This document shows positions 43,459 through 52,443 of a DNA stretch of 64,000 nucleotides, in pieces. Position numbers and translations under genes: made by a program. Each line of letters begins with the position of its first letter. The first letter of the stretch is position 1. The notes beneath the pieces were generated by a model that was not told the origin of the DNA, searched no databases, and was given only the letters and a program-made list of their open reading frames with translations. Source of the stretch: Bradyrhizobium sp. RD5-C2 (lineage in GTDB: Bacteria; Pseudomonadota; Alphaproteobacteria; Rhizobiales; Xanthobacteraceae); the NCBI RefSeq assembly GCF_019972155.1, contig NZ_BOVL01000019.1, positions 693,470 to 757,469 of the forward strand, read 5' to 3'.

Positions 43459-43589
43459 GTCGTCCCGGACAAGCGAAGCGCGATCCGGGACCCATAACCA
43501 CCGCTGTTCATGAGGTTAGAAGCTGGGGCCACCGCCGAGTGCAACAACAGGCATTTGTGGTTATGGGTCCCGGCCTTCGTCGGGACGAC
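43459..43589. repeat. Intergenic inverted repeat, GTCGTCCCGG family
   Basis: GTCGTCCCGGACAAGCGAAG ... GGGACCCATAACCAC pairs with GTGGTTATGGGTCCCGG ... CGGGACGAC. It lies between the convergent hydroxylase and CoA-ligase genes. The rest of 43414-43627 shows no gene. Confidence 0.85.
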
Positions 43590-43627
43590 ACTGAGTGTGT
43601 GGCGGCAGTGATGCGCAGTCGGGCATC

Positions 43628-45238
43628 CTATATCCGCATCACCGCCTGCCGGTCGATCTTTCCCGTGCCGGTCTTCGGCAGCTCGTCGATGAACTTAACC
43701 TCGCGCGGATACTTGTACGGCATTAGCTTCGTCTTGACATAGTCCTGCAACCGCCGCGTCGCTTCATCGGTGTCGAAGCCGGCCTTGTTCATCACCACCA
43801 CCGCCCGCAGCGTCATGCGCCGGTCAGGCAGTTCGGCGGCGTAGACAGCGCATTCGCGGATATCGGGGTGATCGGCAAGGCACAGCTCGACCTCCAGCGG
43901 ATAGACCCACTGGCCGGAGATCTTGATCAGATCGTCGGCGCGGCCGCGGAAGAAGTGGAAGCCGTCGCTGTCGCGGATGAAGCGGTCGCCGGTGTAGATC
44001 CAGCCGTCCTCGCGCACGGTCTCGGCGGTCTTGTCCGGCCGGTTCCAGTACAGTGGCGTCGCGGAATCGCCGCGCACCCACAAAATGCCTTCCTCATTGT
44101 CGCCGACCTCGCGGCCGTCGCTGTCGCGCAGCATGATCTCGTAGCCGGGCACGCGCAGGCCGGCGGCGCCGAGCTTCTTCTGCTCCGCGCGGTTACTGAG
44201 ATAGACGTGCAGCACCTCGGTCGAGCCGAGCCCTTCGATGATTTCGAGCCCGGTGAGCCGCTTCCAGCCGTTGAACACATCGGCCGACAGCACCTCGGCG
44301 GCCGAGACCGCCATCCGCAGCGAGGAGAAATCTGTCTGCTCGGCGCCTTCGGCCTTGGTCAGGGTGATGTAGAGCGTCGGCAGGCCGAAGAACACGCTCG
44401 GGCGATACTGGGCGATCGCCGCGAAGATCGCGGCGGGCTTCGGCTGGCCGGGCAGCAGCAGCGTCGCGGCGCCGACTGAGAAGGGGAATGTGATCGAATT
44501 GCCGAAGCCATAGGCGAAGAAGATCTTCGGCACCGAGAAGCAGATGTCGCCGGCCGAAAGCTTCAGCACGTTGCGGGCAAAGGCGAGCTCACTATAGGCC
44601 ATGTCGTGCTGCAGATGCACGATGCCCTTGGGACGGCCGGTCGAGCCCGACGAATACATCCAGAACGCCATCTCGTTGCGATGGGTGTCGGCCGCGTCGA
44701 GCTCGGTCGGAAAGGTATCCAGCCAGTCGCCGGCGTTGCGCGTCTCCGCGACGGCATGCCCGGTGCCAGGACCATTGACCACGACCAGCGTGCGCAGCGG
44801 CGTGTCCTTGCAGGCCTCCGCATTGAAGCGCGCGCAGAACTCCGCATCGGTGACGGCGACCTGCGCGCCGGCATCGGACAGATAGAATTGCAGCAGCTCC
44901 GGCGTCGTCAGCGTGTTGATCAGCAGCGGCACGAAGCCGGCGCGCACCGCGCCGAAGAACGCCGCCGGATAGGCCGGCGTGTCGTCGAGGAATAGCAGGA
45001 CGCGGTCGCCACGCTGCAATCCAAGCGACCGGAAGGCATGGCCCCAGCGTGCCGCATCAGTGCAGAGCTCGCGATAGGTTCGCGTGCCGGCCGGGCCGGT
45101 CAGCGCAAGGCGTTCGGCATTCCCATTGCCGAGATTGTCGAACAGGATGCGGCTCGCATTGTAGCGCTCGGGGATCGCAAATCCGATCTCGCGCGCACCG
45201 CGGTTGTCCAGCGGAACCTGGTCGGCGATCCCGGTCAT
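43628..45238 (-). CDS. Aromatic-acid CoA ligase (benzoate-CoA ligase family)
   Basis: A 536-residue adenylate-forming enzyme: P-loop YSSGSTGRPKGIVH, then SVPKIFFAYGFGNSITFPF (as in benzoate-CoA ligases), GSTEVLHVYLSN, YTGDRF, and C-terminal PKTGTGKIDRQA with the catalytic Lys. It activates an aromatic acid to its CoA thioester with ATP. Its start overlaps the upstream flavin hydroxylase stop by four bases, so the pair probably makes and hydroxylates one CoA ester. Salicylate is my preferred substrate; 2-aminobenzoate or 3-hydroxybenzoate are alternatives. Confidence 0.9.
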   Translation of the reverse strand: MTGIADQVPLDNRGAREIGFAIPERYNASRILFDNLGNGNAERLALTGPAGTRTYRELCTDAARWGHAFRSLGLQRGDRVLLFLDDTPAYPAAFFGAVRAGFVPLLINTLTTPELLQFYLSDAGAQVAVTDAEFCARFNAEACKDTPLRTLVVVNGPGTGHAVAETRNAGDWLDTFPTELDAADTHRNEMAFWMYSSGSTGRPKGIVHLQHDMAYSELAFARNVLKLSAGDICFSVPKIFFAYGFGNSITFPFSVGAATLLLPGQPKPAAIFAAIAQYRPSVFFGLPTLYITLTKAEGAEQTDFSSLRMAVSAAEVLSADVFNGWKRLTGLEIIEGLGSTEVLHVYLSNRAEQKKLGAAGLRVPGYEIMLRDSDGREVGDNEEGILWVRGDSATPLYWNRPDKTAETVREDGWIYTGDRFIRDSDGFHFFRGRADDLIKISGQWVYPLEVELCLADHPDIRECAVYAAELPDRRMTLRAVVVMNKAGFDTDEATRRLQDYVKTKLMPYKYPREVKFIDELPKTGTGKIDRQAVMRI

Positions 45239-46365
45239 GAGCGTCCCTTTGCTGCTTCGTAACGGGCCATGAAGGCGGGCGACATCGCGCGCAGCCGCGC
45301 ATCGTCGATCCGGCCGGAGCGGGTGATGTAGCTGTAGGCGAAATCCATCAGGTCGCGCTTCATGTGCGCGGGGAAATGCTCGTACCAGTCGGCGCTGGTC
45401 CGCGCCGCGGTGACGAGCTTCTTCACGATCGGCTTGCGCTCGCTCTCGTAGCGGGCCAGCGCGGCGGCGATGCCGCCCTCAGACTCCAGCGCCTTGGTCA
45501 GCGCGATCGCATCCTCGATCGCAAGCCGGGTGCCCGAGCCGATCGAGAAATGCGCCGAATGCAGCGCGTCGCCGATCAGCACCATGTTGCCGTGCGACCA
45601 GCGCTCGTTCCAGATCCACGGGAAATTGCGCCACACGGATTTGTTCGAGATCAGTCTGTGGCCGTCCAGCGTCGCAGCGAATACGTCTTCGCAGATCGCC
45701 TGCGATTCCTCGATCGTCTTGTCGGCGAACCCGTAAGAAGCCCAGGTCGCCGCGTCGCATTCGACCAGGAAGGTGCTCATGTCCTTCGCATAGCGATAGT
45801 GATGGGCGTTGAAGCAGCCTACGTCGGTCGCCACGAAGGTCTGCGACAGCGTCGCGAAGGGCTTGGTGGTGCCGTACCAGGCGAATTTGTTGGTCGAATG
45901 CGAGACCGATGCGCCGAATGCGGTCTCGAAATCGCGGCGGACCATCGAGTTCAGCCCGTCGGCGGCGACGATCAGGTCGTAACCCCTGAGCTGGTCGACC
46001 GATTGCACCACGGTGTCGAAGCGCGGCGTGACGCCGGTGCTGCGCACGCGCTCTTGCAGGATCGTCAGCAGCGCCAGCCGGCCGATCGAGGAGAACCCGA
46101 CGCCGTCGATCTCGACGCTCTCGCCGCGCAGATTGAGCGTGATGTTCTTCCAGCTCTCCATCCGCGGCGCGATGGCGTCGACCGTCTCGGGGTCGTCGGC
46201 GCGCAGGAACTCCAGTGCCTGCTCGGAGAACACCACGCCGAAGCCCCAGGTGGCGCCAGCGGCGTTCTGCTCGAACAGATCGATCTCGGCGTCAGGATGA
46301 CGCTTCTTCCAGAGATAGGCGAAATAGAGCCCGCCGGGCCCTCCGCCAATCACGGCGATCCGCAA
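45235..46365 (-). CDS. FAD monooxygenase, salicylyl-CoA 5-hydroxylase-like
   Basis: The start is TTG at 46365 with GGGAGG six bases upstream. The 376-residue enzyme begins MRIAVIGGGPGGLYFAYLWK (FAD), has VAADGLNSMVRR and GDALHSAHFSIGSGTRLAIE. This is the single-domain form of the salicylyl-CoA 5-hydroxylase/2-aminobenzoyl-CoA monooxygenase group; the reductase-like C-terminal half of the fused enzymes is absent. With the ligase it would give gentisyl-CoA, which needs a thioesterase not seen here. The motif at 46380-46401 lies just upstream. Confidence 0.85.
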   Translation of the reverse strand: MRIAVIGGGPGGLYFAYLWKKRHPDAEIDLFEQNAAGATWGFGVVFSEQALEFLRADDPETVDAIAPRMESWKNITLNLRGESVEIDGVGFSSIGRLALLTILQERVRSTGVTPRFDTVVQSVDQLRGYDLIVAADGLNSMVRRDFETAFGASVSHSTNKFAWYGTTKPFATLSQTFVATDVGCFNAHHYRYAKDMSTFLVECDAATWASYGFADKTIEESQAICEDVFAATLDGHRLISNKSVWRNFPWIWNERWSHGNMVLIGDALHSAHFSIGSGTRLAIEDAIALTKALESEGGIAAALARYESERKPIVKKLVTAARTSADWYEHFPAHMKRDLMDFAYSYITRSGRIDDARLRAMSPAFMARYEAAKGRS

Positions 46366-46379
46366 CGTCTGCCTCCCAG

Positions 46380-46401
46380 ATTGACAGTGTACTTACTATT
46401 T
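46380..46401. promoter_or_regulatory. Operator-like motif upstream of the hydroxylase/ligase operon
   Basis: TTGACAGTGTACTTACTAT (46381-46399) matches the motif at 41025 with two differences, and the flanking bases also agree. It lies 15 bases upstream of the TTG start, immediately before the ribosome site, where a bound repressor would block transcription. Confidence 0.62.
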
Positions 46402-46480
46402 CGGTCCAGACTAATCGCCCTCTGGCGGGAACGCCAGAGGGAAAATGCGCGCAGTGGCTACCAGCGTGGCGGCGAAAGGC

Positions 46481-46696
46481 TCAGTAGCAGCGGCGGACCT
46501 TGACCCCGCCGACCCATACCCAGCGGCAGCCGGCGACGACGGGCTTGCGGACGACGACCGCGCCGCGCGCGCCGGCGCATCCGGCACGATAGGGGCCGCG
46601 TCCGCACACAACGGCGTTGGCATCGGAGGACTCGAACGTCATGGTCGCGGCAAAAGACAGCAGAGCCGCAGCGATCAGCAATAATGAGCGCATCAT
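46481..46696 (-). CDS. Small secreted protein, Cys/Val-rich
   Basis: A 71-residue protein preceded by GAGAGGGAA. The signal peptide MMRSLLLIAAALLSFAATMTF is followed by a short mature part with CGRGPYRAGCAGARGAVVVR and a final GCRWVWVGGVKVRRCY. Four cysteines suggest disulphides. Very similar short secreted proteins are common in Bradyrhizobium, but I know no function. Confidence 0.75.
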   Translation of the reverse strand: MMRSLLLIAAALLSFAATMTFESSDANAVVCGRGPYRAGCAGARGAVVVRKPVVAGCRWVWVGGVKVRRCY

Positions 46697-46802
46697 AATT
46701 CCCTCTCCCGGGGTGAGGTTGGTTGGCCTGTTTGTGACAACAAGGTGCTGCGGCTCCGTGCCCGGCTAATCGCCGGGCACCTATCTCTCACCGCCTGCGC
46801 GG

Positions 46803-47024
46803 CTATTTCTTTTCCGCTGCCGCCAGCACTTTCTTGCAGGCGGGCGTCAGCTTGTCGCTCTCCTTGGCGAGGCAGGCGATGATGCGCCCGCCGCCGGGCG
46901 TCACGCTCTTGCAGAACTTCTGGTAGTCGCCCATGCAGGCGTCGCGTTGCGCTGTTGTCAGCTCCTGGGCGTAGACGGCGGTTGAGCCGCAAATCAGAAC
47001 GGCAGTCAGGATAATACGCAGCAT
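46803..47024 (-). CDS. Secreted cysteine-rich repeat protein, one repeat
   Basis: A 73-residue protein: signal peptide ending VYA, then one unit CMGDYQKFCKSVTPGGGRII followed by ACLAKESDKLTPACKKVL. The four-cysteine spacing matches each unit of the three-repeat protein encoded upstream at 47064-47837, and resembles the cysteine-rich repeat PF00839. Periplasmic, disulphide-bonded, function unknown. Confidence 0.8.
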   Translation of the reverse strand: MLRIILTAVLICGSTAVYAQELTTAQRDACMGDYQKFCKSVTPGGGRIIACLAKESDKLTPACKKVLAAAEKK

Positions 47025-47063
47025 CGATCGCTCCCTTTTCCGGTCAGTCGTGTGACAACAGGA

Positions 47064-47837
47064 CTACCGCGCCGCGAACGGCGCCAGCACGTCGCGGCAC
47101 GCCGGCGAGAGCGAGCCGGCATTGGTTGCCAGGCATTGCACGATCCGCCCGCCGCCCGGCTGAACGCCGCCGCAGATCGAGCGGACGTCGCCGCCGCAGG
47201 CCGAACGCAGCACGAAAATCTCTTCGCGCGGCCGCAGCGGCCGCAACACGATCACCGCCGGCGCCGCCGCCGGTGCTGCCGTTGTAGCTGCTGCACCCGC
47301 GGCCGGCGCGGCGCCACCGCCACCGGCGGCCGCCACGGCCTTCTCGCAGGCTGGCGAAAGCTTGTCCTTTTTCTTTTCGAGGCACTGCAGTGCCGGTGCC
47401 CCGCCGGTCGGCACGCCCGCGCAGACCTTGGGATAATCGGAGCGGCACGCGCTGCGGATCGCGGAGATCTGCGCGCTGCTCGGCTTTCCTGCCGCGGCCT
47501 TCGGTGCCGCCGTTTCCGCGGGCTTGGCCGCCGTCGCGGCGGGCGCCGCGTCGGTCTTGGCTGCTGCGGGAGCGGCGCTTGGAGCTTCCACGGCCTTCAC
47601 GGCGCTGGCGCAGCCAGGGCCGAGGCTTGCCATGTTTTTCTGCAGGCATTGCAGTGACGCTTCGCCGCCGGGAGGCACGCTGGAGCAGTGTGCGATGTAA
47701 TCGTTGCGGCATTGCGACTTGATGACGTCGCGCTGCGCCTGGGTCGGCGCCTGCGACAAGGCTGGTGCGGTGCTCATCAGTGCCGCAAGCACAAGCCATG
47801 CGGAAAGCTTCGTTGCACGTGTCAACGCGTTGATCAT
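47064..47837 (-). CDS. Secreted cysteine-rich repeat protein, three repeats
   Basis: ATG 47837 (MINALTRATKLSAWLVLAAL) with AGAGGA upstream gives 257 residues. After the signal peptide come three units, each with four cysteines in the order C-xxDY-xxxC-xxV-PPGG-xxxxCL-x7-L-xxxC: CRNDYIAHC, CRSDYPKVC and CGGDVRSIC start them. Ala/Pro-rich linkers separate the units. It looks like an internal expansion of the single-repeat neighbour 39 bp downstream. A periplasmic scaffold or redox role is possible, not shown. Confidence 0.82.
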   Translation of the reverse strand: MINALTRATKLSAWLVLAALMSTAPALSQAPTQAQRDVIKSQCRNDYIAHCSSVPPGGEASLQCLQKNMASLGPGCASAVKAVEAPSAAPAAAKTDAAPAATAAKPAETAAPKAAAGKPSSAQISAIRSACRSDYPKVCAGVPTGGAPALQCLEKKKDKLSPACEKAVAAAGGGGAAPAAGAAATTAAPAAAPAVIVLRPLRPREEIFVLRSACGGDVRSICGGVQPGGGRIVQCLATNAGSLSPACRDVLAPFAAR

Positions 47838-48041
47838 CTGAATAAATCCTCTCGTCGCGCCGGAAGCCTCCGGCTCAACTGAACTGAGTCTGAAATAGTT
47901 TTGCTCTAACAACCTTCGCGAGCGACATCATTTTCGCTTTCGAGTTCCGCTGCAAGCAGATTGTTGCTATGGAATACGTCGGCTGAATTTTTTGCTCGCT
48001 TCTATATCTTTGAATTAAGACATTTGAATTGAGGCTCGGAA
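47838..48041. promoter_or_regulatory. AT-rich divergent promoter region for the RND operon
   Basis: The 204 bp between the cysteine-repeat gene and the efflux adaptor are markedly AT-rich (for example GAATTTTTTGCTCGCTTCTA and TTTGAATTAAGACATTTGAA), unlike the rest of the window. Promoters for both directions must lie here; no regulator gene is adjacent and I could not fix a -35/-10 pair. Confidence 0.5.
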
Positions 48042-49244
48042 ATGAGGCATGCGCGCGCGTCGGCACATTTCGGTCAGAGTGATTTTGTGCGGCTGCGAAA
48101 TGTGCCGCTTGTGCGCATCGCCTTCGTCGTAGCAGCCCTGGTCAGTTTAAGTGCCTGCGAGCAAAACAGTTTTGTTGCGCCGCCGCCGCCCAAGGTCGAA
48201 GTCGCGCCGCCGGTGCAACGCGCCATCACGCGCTACCTAGACGCCACCGGAAATACCGCGCCGATCAAGACCGTCGATCTGGTCGCGCGCGTGCAGGGCT
48301 TCCTGCAGGCGATCAACTACCAGGACGGCACTTTCGTGAAGGAGGGGACCACCCTGTTCACGATCGAGCCGGAGACCTACAAGCTGAAGCTGGAGCAGGC
48401 ACAGGCTGCGGAGGTCGGCGCACAGGCAACGGTGAAGCAGGCCGAGTCCGATTACAAGCGGCAGCAGGATCTGGTGCAGCGCCAGGCGGTCTCGCAGGCG
48501 ACGCTGGAAAACTCGACCTCGACGCGGGACAACGCCCAGGCCAACCTGCAGCAGGCCCAGGTCAACACCAAGATCGCCGCGGTCAATTACGGCTACACCA
48601 ACGTGGCCGCGCCGTTCGACGGCATCGTCAGCAACCATCTGGTCTCGGTCGGCGAACTGGTCGGCGTGGCCTCGCCCACCCAGCTCGCCACCATCGTGCA
48701 GCTCGACCCGATCTACGTGAATTTCAACGTCAGTGAGCAGGACGTGCAACGGGTCCGCGACGAGGCGCGTCGCCTTGGGATGACGGTCAACGACATCAGG
48801 CAATTGCCGGTCGAGGTCGGCCTGCAGACCGAGACCGGCTATCCGCACAAAGGCAAGCTCGATTACGTCGCGCCGACCGTCAATCAGTCGACCGGAACGC
48901 TTCCCGTCCGTGGCTTGATCCCCAATCCGGATCGCGTGCTGCTGCCGGGGTTCTATGTCCGCGTTCGCGTGCCTTTCACCAAGCAGGAGAACGCGCTGCT
49001 GGTGCCCGACGTTGCGATCGGCAGCGACCAGGCCGGCCGTTACGTGCTGGTCGTCAATGCCGACAATGTGGTCGAGCAGCGCAAGGTGACGACCGGTCCG
49101 CTCGACCAGGGGCTGCGGGTCGTCGAGAGCGGGCTGAAGGCCGATGACCGTGTCGTGACCGCCGGATTATTGCGCGCGATCCCGGGGCAGAAGGTCGATC
49201 CGCAGATGCAGAAGGGCGACGCGACGCCGGCACCGGCCAAGTGA
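48042..49244 (+). CDS. RND efflux periplasmic adaptor (MFP) lipoprotein
   Basis: A 400-residue protein whose lipobox LVSLSAC lies at 33-39, after a long basic n-region, so it is probably a lipoprotein. GTFVKEGTTLFTIEPETYKL (lipoyl domain), a coiled-coil hairpin rich in QAQAAEVGAQATVKQAES, NVAAPFDGIVSNHLVSVGEL and the C-terminal membrane-proximal domain are standard for AcrA/MexA-type adaptors. It pairs with the pump gene 10 bp downstream. No outer-membrane channel gene is present. Confidence 0.92.
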   Translation: MRHARASAHFGQSDFVRLRNVPLVRIAFVVAALVSLSACEQNSFVAPPPPKVEVAPPVQRAITRYLDATGNTAPIKTVDLVARVQGFLQAINYQDGTFVKEGTTLFTIEPETYKLKLEQAQAAEVGAQATVKQAESDYKRQQDLVQRQAVSQATLENSTSTRDNAQANLQQAQVNTKIAAVNYGYTNVAAPFDGIVSNHLVSVGELVGVASPTQLATIVQLDPIYVNFNVSEQDVQRVRDEARRLGMTVNDIRQLPVEVGLQTETGYPHKGKLDYVAPTVNQSTGTLPVRGLIPNPDRVLLPGFYVRVRVPFTKQENALLVPDVAIGSDQAGRYVLVVNADNVVEQRKVTTGPLDQGLRVVESGLKADDRVVTAGLLRAIPGQKVDPQMQKGDATPAPAK

Positions 49245-49254
49245 GGGGCGCGCC

Positions 49255-52200
49255 ATGATCTCGAAATTCTTCATCGAGCGCCCGGTCCTTTCCAACGTCA
49301 TCGCGATCCTGATGATCCTGATCGGCGGCGTCGCGCTGTTCAATCTTGCGGTTGCGCAATATCCCGACGTGGTGCCGCCGACAGTCCAGGTGACGACGCG
49401 CTATCCCGGCGCGTCGGCAAAAACCGTGATCGACACGGTCGCGCTGCCGATCGAGCAGCAGGTCAACGGCGTCGAGGACATGCTCTACATGCAGTCCTAC
49501 AGCGGCGCCGACGGCACCTATACGCTGACGGTGACCTTCAAGATCGGCACCGACCTCAACTTCGCGCAGGTGCTGGTGCAGAACCGCGTCTCCTCGGCAC
49601 TGTCGCAACTGCCGACCTCGGTGCAGAACCAGGGCGTCACGGTGCAGAAGAAGTCGACCTCGATCCTGCTGTTCGTGACCCTGACCTCGCCGAACAAGAC
49701 CTATGACAGCCTGTTCCTGTCGAACTATGCCACCATCAACATCCGCGACGAGCTGTCGCGGCTGCCGGGTGTCGGCAATGTCACCGTGTTCGGCGCCGGG
49801 CAGTATTCGATGCGGGTGTGGCTCGATCCGAACAAGCTGCAGGCGCGCGGGCTGATGCCGCAGGACGTCATCCAGGCGATCCAGCAGCAGAGCCAGCAGG
49901 TCACCGCGGGCCAGGTCGGCGCGCCGCCCGCGCCGCAGGGGCAGGCGTTCCAGTACACGCTGAACGTCAACGGCCGGCTCGACGATGCGAGCCAGTTCGA
50001 GGACATCATCGTCAAGACGGGCAATGTCGGCGACGTCACCCGCGTCCGCGATCTCGGCTCGGTCGAGCTCGGCGCGCAGACCTACAGCCAGGTGTTCTCG
50101 CTCAACCAGAAGCCGGCCACCGGCATCGGCGTGTTCCTGTCGCCGGGCGCCAACGCGCTGCAGGTTGAGAAGGAAGTGCAGAAGAAGGTGGCGCAGCTCG
50201 CCAAACAGTTCCCGCAGGACATCAAATACGACACCCCGTTCGACACCACCAAATTCGTCCAGGCCTCGATCGACGAGGTGTACCGGACGCTGATCGAGGC
50301 CGGCCTGCTGGTGCTGGTCGTGATCCTGGTGTTCCTGCAGGATTGGCGGGCGATGCTGGTGCCCGCCACCACGGTGCCGGTCACCATCATCGGCGCGTTC
50401 GCGGCGATGGCCGCGCTCGGCTTCACCATCAATCTGTCGACGCTGTTTGCGATCGTGCTGGCGATCGGCATCGTGGTCGACGACGCCATCGTGGTAGTCG
50501 AAGGCGCCGCGCACAATATCGAGCGCGGCATGTCCGGGCACGATGCCGCGATCAAGGCGATGGACGAATTGTTCGCGCCGATCGTCGGCATCACGCTGGT
50601 GCTGATCTCGGTGTTCCTGCCGGCGGCCTTCCTGCCGGGGCTGACCGGCCGGATGTACGCGCAATTCGCCCTGGTGATCGCGGCGACTGCGCTGCTCAGC
50701 GCGGTCAATGCGGCGACCCTGAAGCCGACGCAATGCGCGCTATGGCTGCGCCCGCCGGCGCCGCCGGAGCAGCGCAATTTCTTCTACCGCGGCTTCAACG
50801 CGGTCTATGACCGGGTGGAGCGCGGCTACACCCGGATGATCGGCGGCATCGCCGGCCACGCCAAGACGTCGGTTCTGGTCGCGCTGATCCTGATCGGAAT
50901 TGCCGGCTACGGGCTGTCGCGGGTGCCGACCGGGTTCATTCCGATCGAGGACCAGGGCTACCTGCTGGCCGCGGTGCAACTGCCCGACGGCGCCGCGATC
51001 GACCGCACCCAGCGGGTGCTCGATCAGGTCACCGAGATCGCCCGCAAGACACCTGGTGTCGAGCAGGTGGTCGCCATCGCCGGCATCTCCGCGCTCGACA
51101 ACTCGTCGAGCCTGGCCAATGCCGGCGTCGCCTATGTGATCCTGAAGGATTGGGGCTCGCGCGGCCCCGGCGAGGATCTGCGCTCGCTGGTCTACGGGCT
51201 CAACGACAAGCTTGCGGTGATCCCGGAGGCGCGGATCCTGGTGATCCCGCCGCCGCCGATCCAGGGCATCGGCAATGCCGCCGGCTTTGCCATGCAGGTG
51301 CAGCTCCGTGACGGCAACGCCGATTACGGCAAGCTGCAGGCGGTGACCGGCGCCGTCGTCGGCAACGCGCAGACCCAAAGCGCGCTGCAGCGGGTGCAGT
51401 CGTCGTTCCGCTCGATGGTGCCGCAGTTCGACGTCCAGGTCGACCGCGTCAAGACCGAGACGCTGCACGTCACCACCGACCAGATATTCTCGACACTGTC
51501 GACCTATCTCGGCGCGAGCTACGTCAACCAGTTCACCAAGTTCGGCCGCACCTTCCAGGTCTACACCCAGGCCGATGCGCAATACCGCCTGACGCTGCGC
51601 GACATCGAGAACATGATGGTGCGCAACAGCAATGGCGACATGATCCCGCTCGGCACTGTGGCGAAGATCACCCCGTCGGTCGGGCCGTCGCTGATCAGTC
51701 TCTATAACCTCTATCCGTCCGCGACCATCATCGGCCTGCCATCGCAGGGCTACAGCTCCGGCCAGTCGATGACGCTGATGGAGGAGATCGCCGCCAAGAC
51801 GCTGCCGCCGGGGACCGGCTATGAATGGACGGCGATGTCGTACCAGGAGAAGGAGGTCGGCAGCCAGATCTACTATGTATTCGCGCTGGCGCTGCTGCTG
51901 GTCTATCTCGTGCTCGCCGGACAATATGAGAGCTGGTACGCGCCGATCTCGGTGATCCTGGCGGTGCCGCTGTCGCTGCTCGGGCCCATGCTGGTGCTGA
52001 CGTCGCTCCGGATCGAGAACAATCTTTACACCCAGATCGGCACCATCCTCTTGATCGCGCTGTCGGCCAAGAACGCGATCCTGATCGTCGAGGTCGCGCT
52101 CGAGCATCACATCCGCGACGGCAAGCCGGTGCTGGAATCGGCGATCGATGCGGCGCGCGCCCGGTTCCGGCCGATCCTGATGACGTCGTTCGCCTTCATC

Positions 52201-52422
52201 CTCGGCGTGCTGCCGCTGGTGCTGGCGACCGGCGCCGGCGCCAACGCCCGCAAGTCGATCGGCATCACCGTGTTCTCCGGCATGATCGCCTCGACCTGCC
52301 TCGCGGTGCTGTTCGTGCCGGCGTTCTTCGTCGTGGTGCAGAATTTCGAGAACTGGCGCAAGGCGAAGGGCAAGACGCCCGCGCCGCAAGCCGCTCCGCA
52401 GGCGTCGGGCACGGTGCATTAG
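49255..52422 (+). CDS. RND multidrug efflux pump, inner-membrane permease (HAE1 type)
   Basis: A 1055-residue proton-driven pump with the expected twelve membrane helices and two large periplasmic loops. FIERPVLSNVIAILMILIGG begins the first helix; LAIGIVVDDAIVVVEGAAHN carries the paired Asp residues for proton relay; LILIGIAGYGLSRVPTGFIP and PIEDQGYLLAAVQLPDGA start the second half. It expels drugs or lipophilic compounds together with the adaptor and an outer-membrane channel encoded elsewhere. The substrate is not predictable. Confidence 0.95.
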   Translation: MISKFFIERPVLSNVIAILMILIGGVALFNLAVAQYPDVVPPTVQVTTRYPGASAKTVIDTVALPIEQQVNGVEDMLYMQSYSGADGTYTLTVTFKIGTDLNFAQVLVQNRVSSALSQLPTSVQNQGVTVQKKSTSILLFVTLTSPNKTYDSLFLSNYATINIRDELSRLPGVGNVTVFGAGQYSMRVWLDPNKLQARGLMPQDVIQAIQQQSQQVTAGQVGAPPAPQGQAFQYTLNVNGRLDDASQFEDIIVKTGNVGDVTRVRDLGSVELGAQTYSQVFSLNQKPATGIGVFLSPGANALQVEKEVQKKVAQLAKQFPQDIKYDTPFDTTKFVQASIDEVYRTLIEAGLLVLVVILVFLQDWRAMLVPATTVPVTIIGAFAAMAALGFTINLSTLFAIVLAIGIVVDDAIVVVEGAAHNIERGMSGHDAAIKAMDELFAPIVGITLVLISVFLPAAFLPGLTGRMYAQFALVIAATALLSAVNAATLKPTQCALWLRPPAPPEQRNFFYRGFNAVYDRVERGYTRMIGGIAGHAKTSVLVALILIGIAGYGLSRVPTGFIPIEDQGYLLAAVQLPDGAAIDRTQRVLDQVTEIARKTPGVEQVVAIAGISALDNSSSLANAGVAYVILKDWGSRGPGEDLRSLVYGLNDKLAVIPEARILVIPPPPIQGIGNAAGFAMQVQLRDGNADYGKLQAVTGAVVGNAQTQSALQRVQSSFRSMVPQFDVQVDRVKTETLHVTTDQIFSTLSTYLGASYVNQFTKFGRTFQVYTQADAQYRLTLRDIENMMVRNSNGDMIPLGTVAKITPSVGPSLISLYNLYPSATIIGLPSQGYSSGQSMTLMEEIAAKTLPPGTGYEWTAMSYQEKEVGSQIYYVFALALLLVYLVLAGQYESWYAPISVILAVPLSLLGPMLVLTSLRIENNLYTQIGTILLIALSAKNAILIVEVALEHHIRDGKPVLESAIDAARARFRPILMTSFAFILGVLPLVLATGAGANARKSIGITVFSGMIASTCLAVLFVPAFFVVVQNFENWRKAKGKTPAPQAAPQASGTVH

Positions 52423-52443
52423 GGCCCGTGCACCCAATCCATC

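Noticed and set aside
50740..52437. Long minus-strand frames opposite the RND pump (also 49054-50733)
   Set aside because: They are rich in Arg, His and Asp from antisense GC-biased codons and have no family features; the pump on the plus strand is unambiguous.
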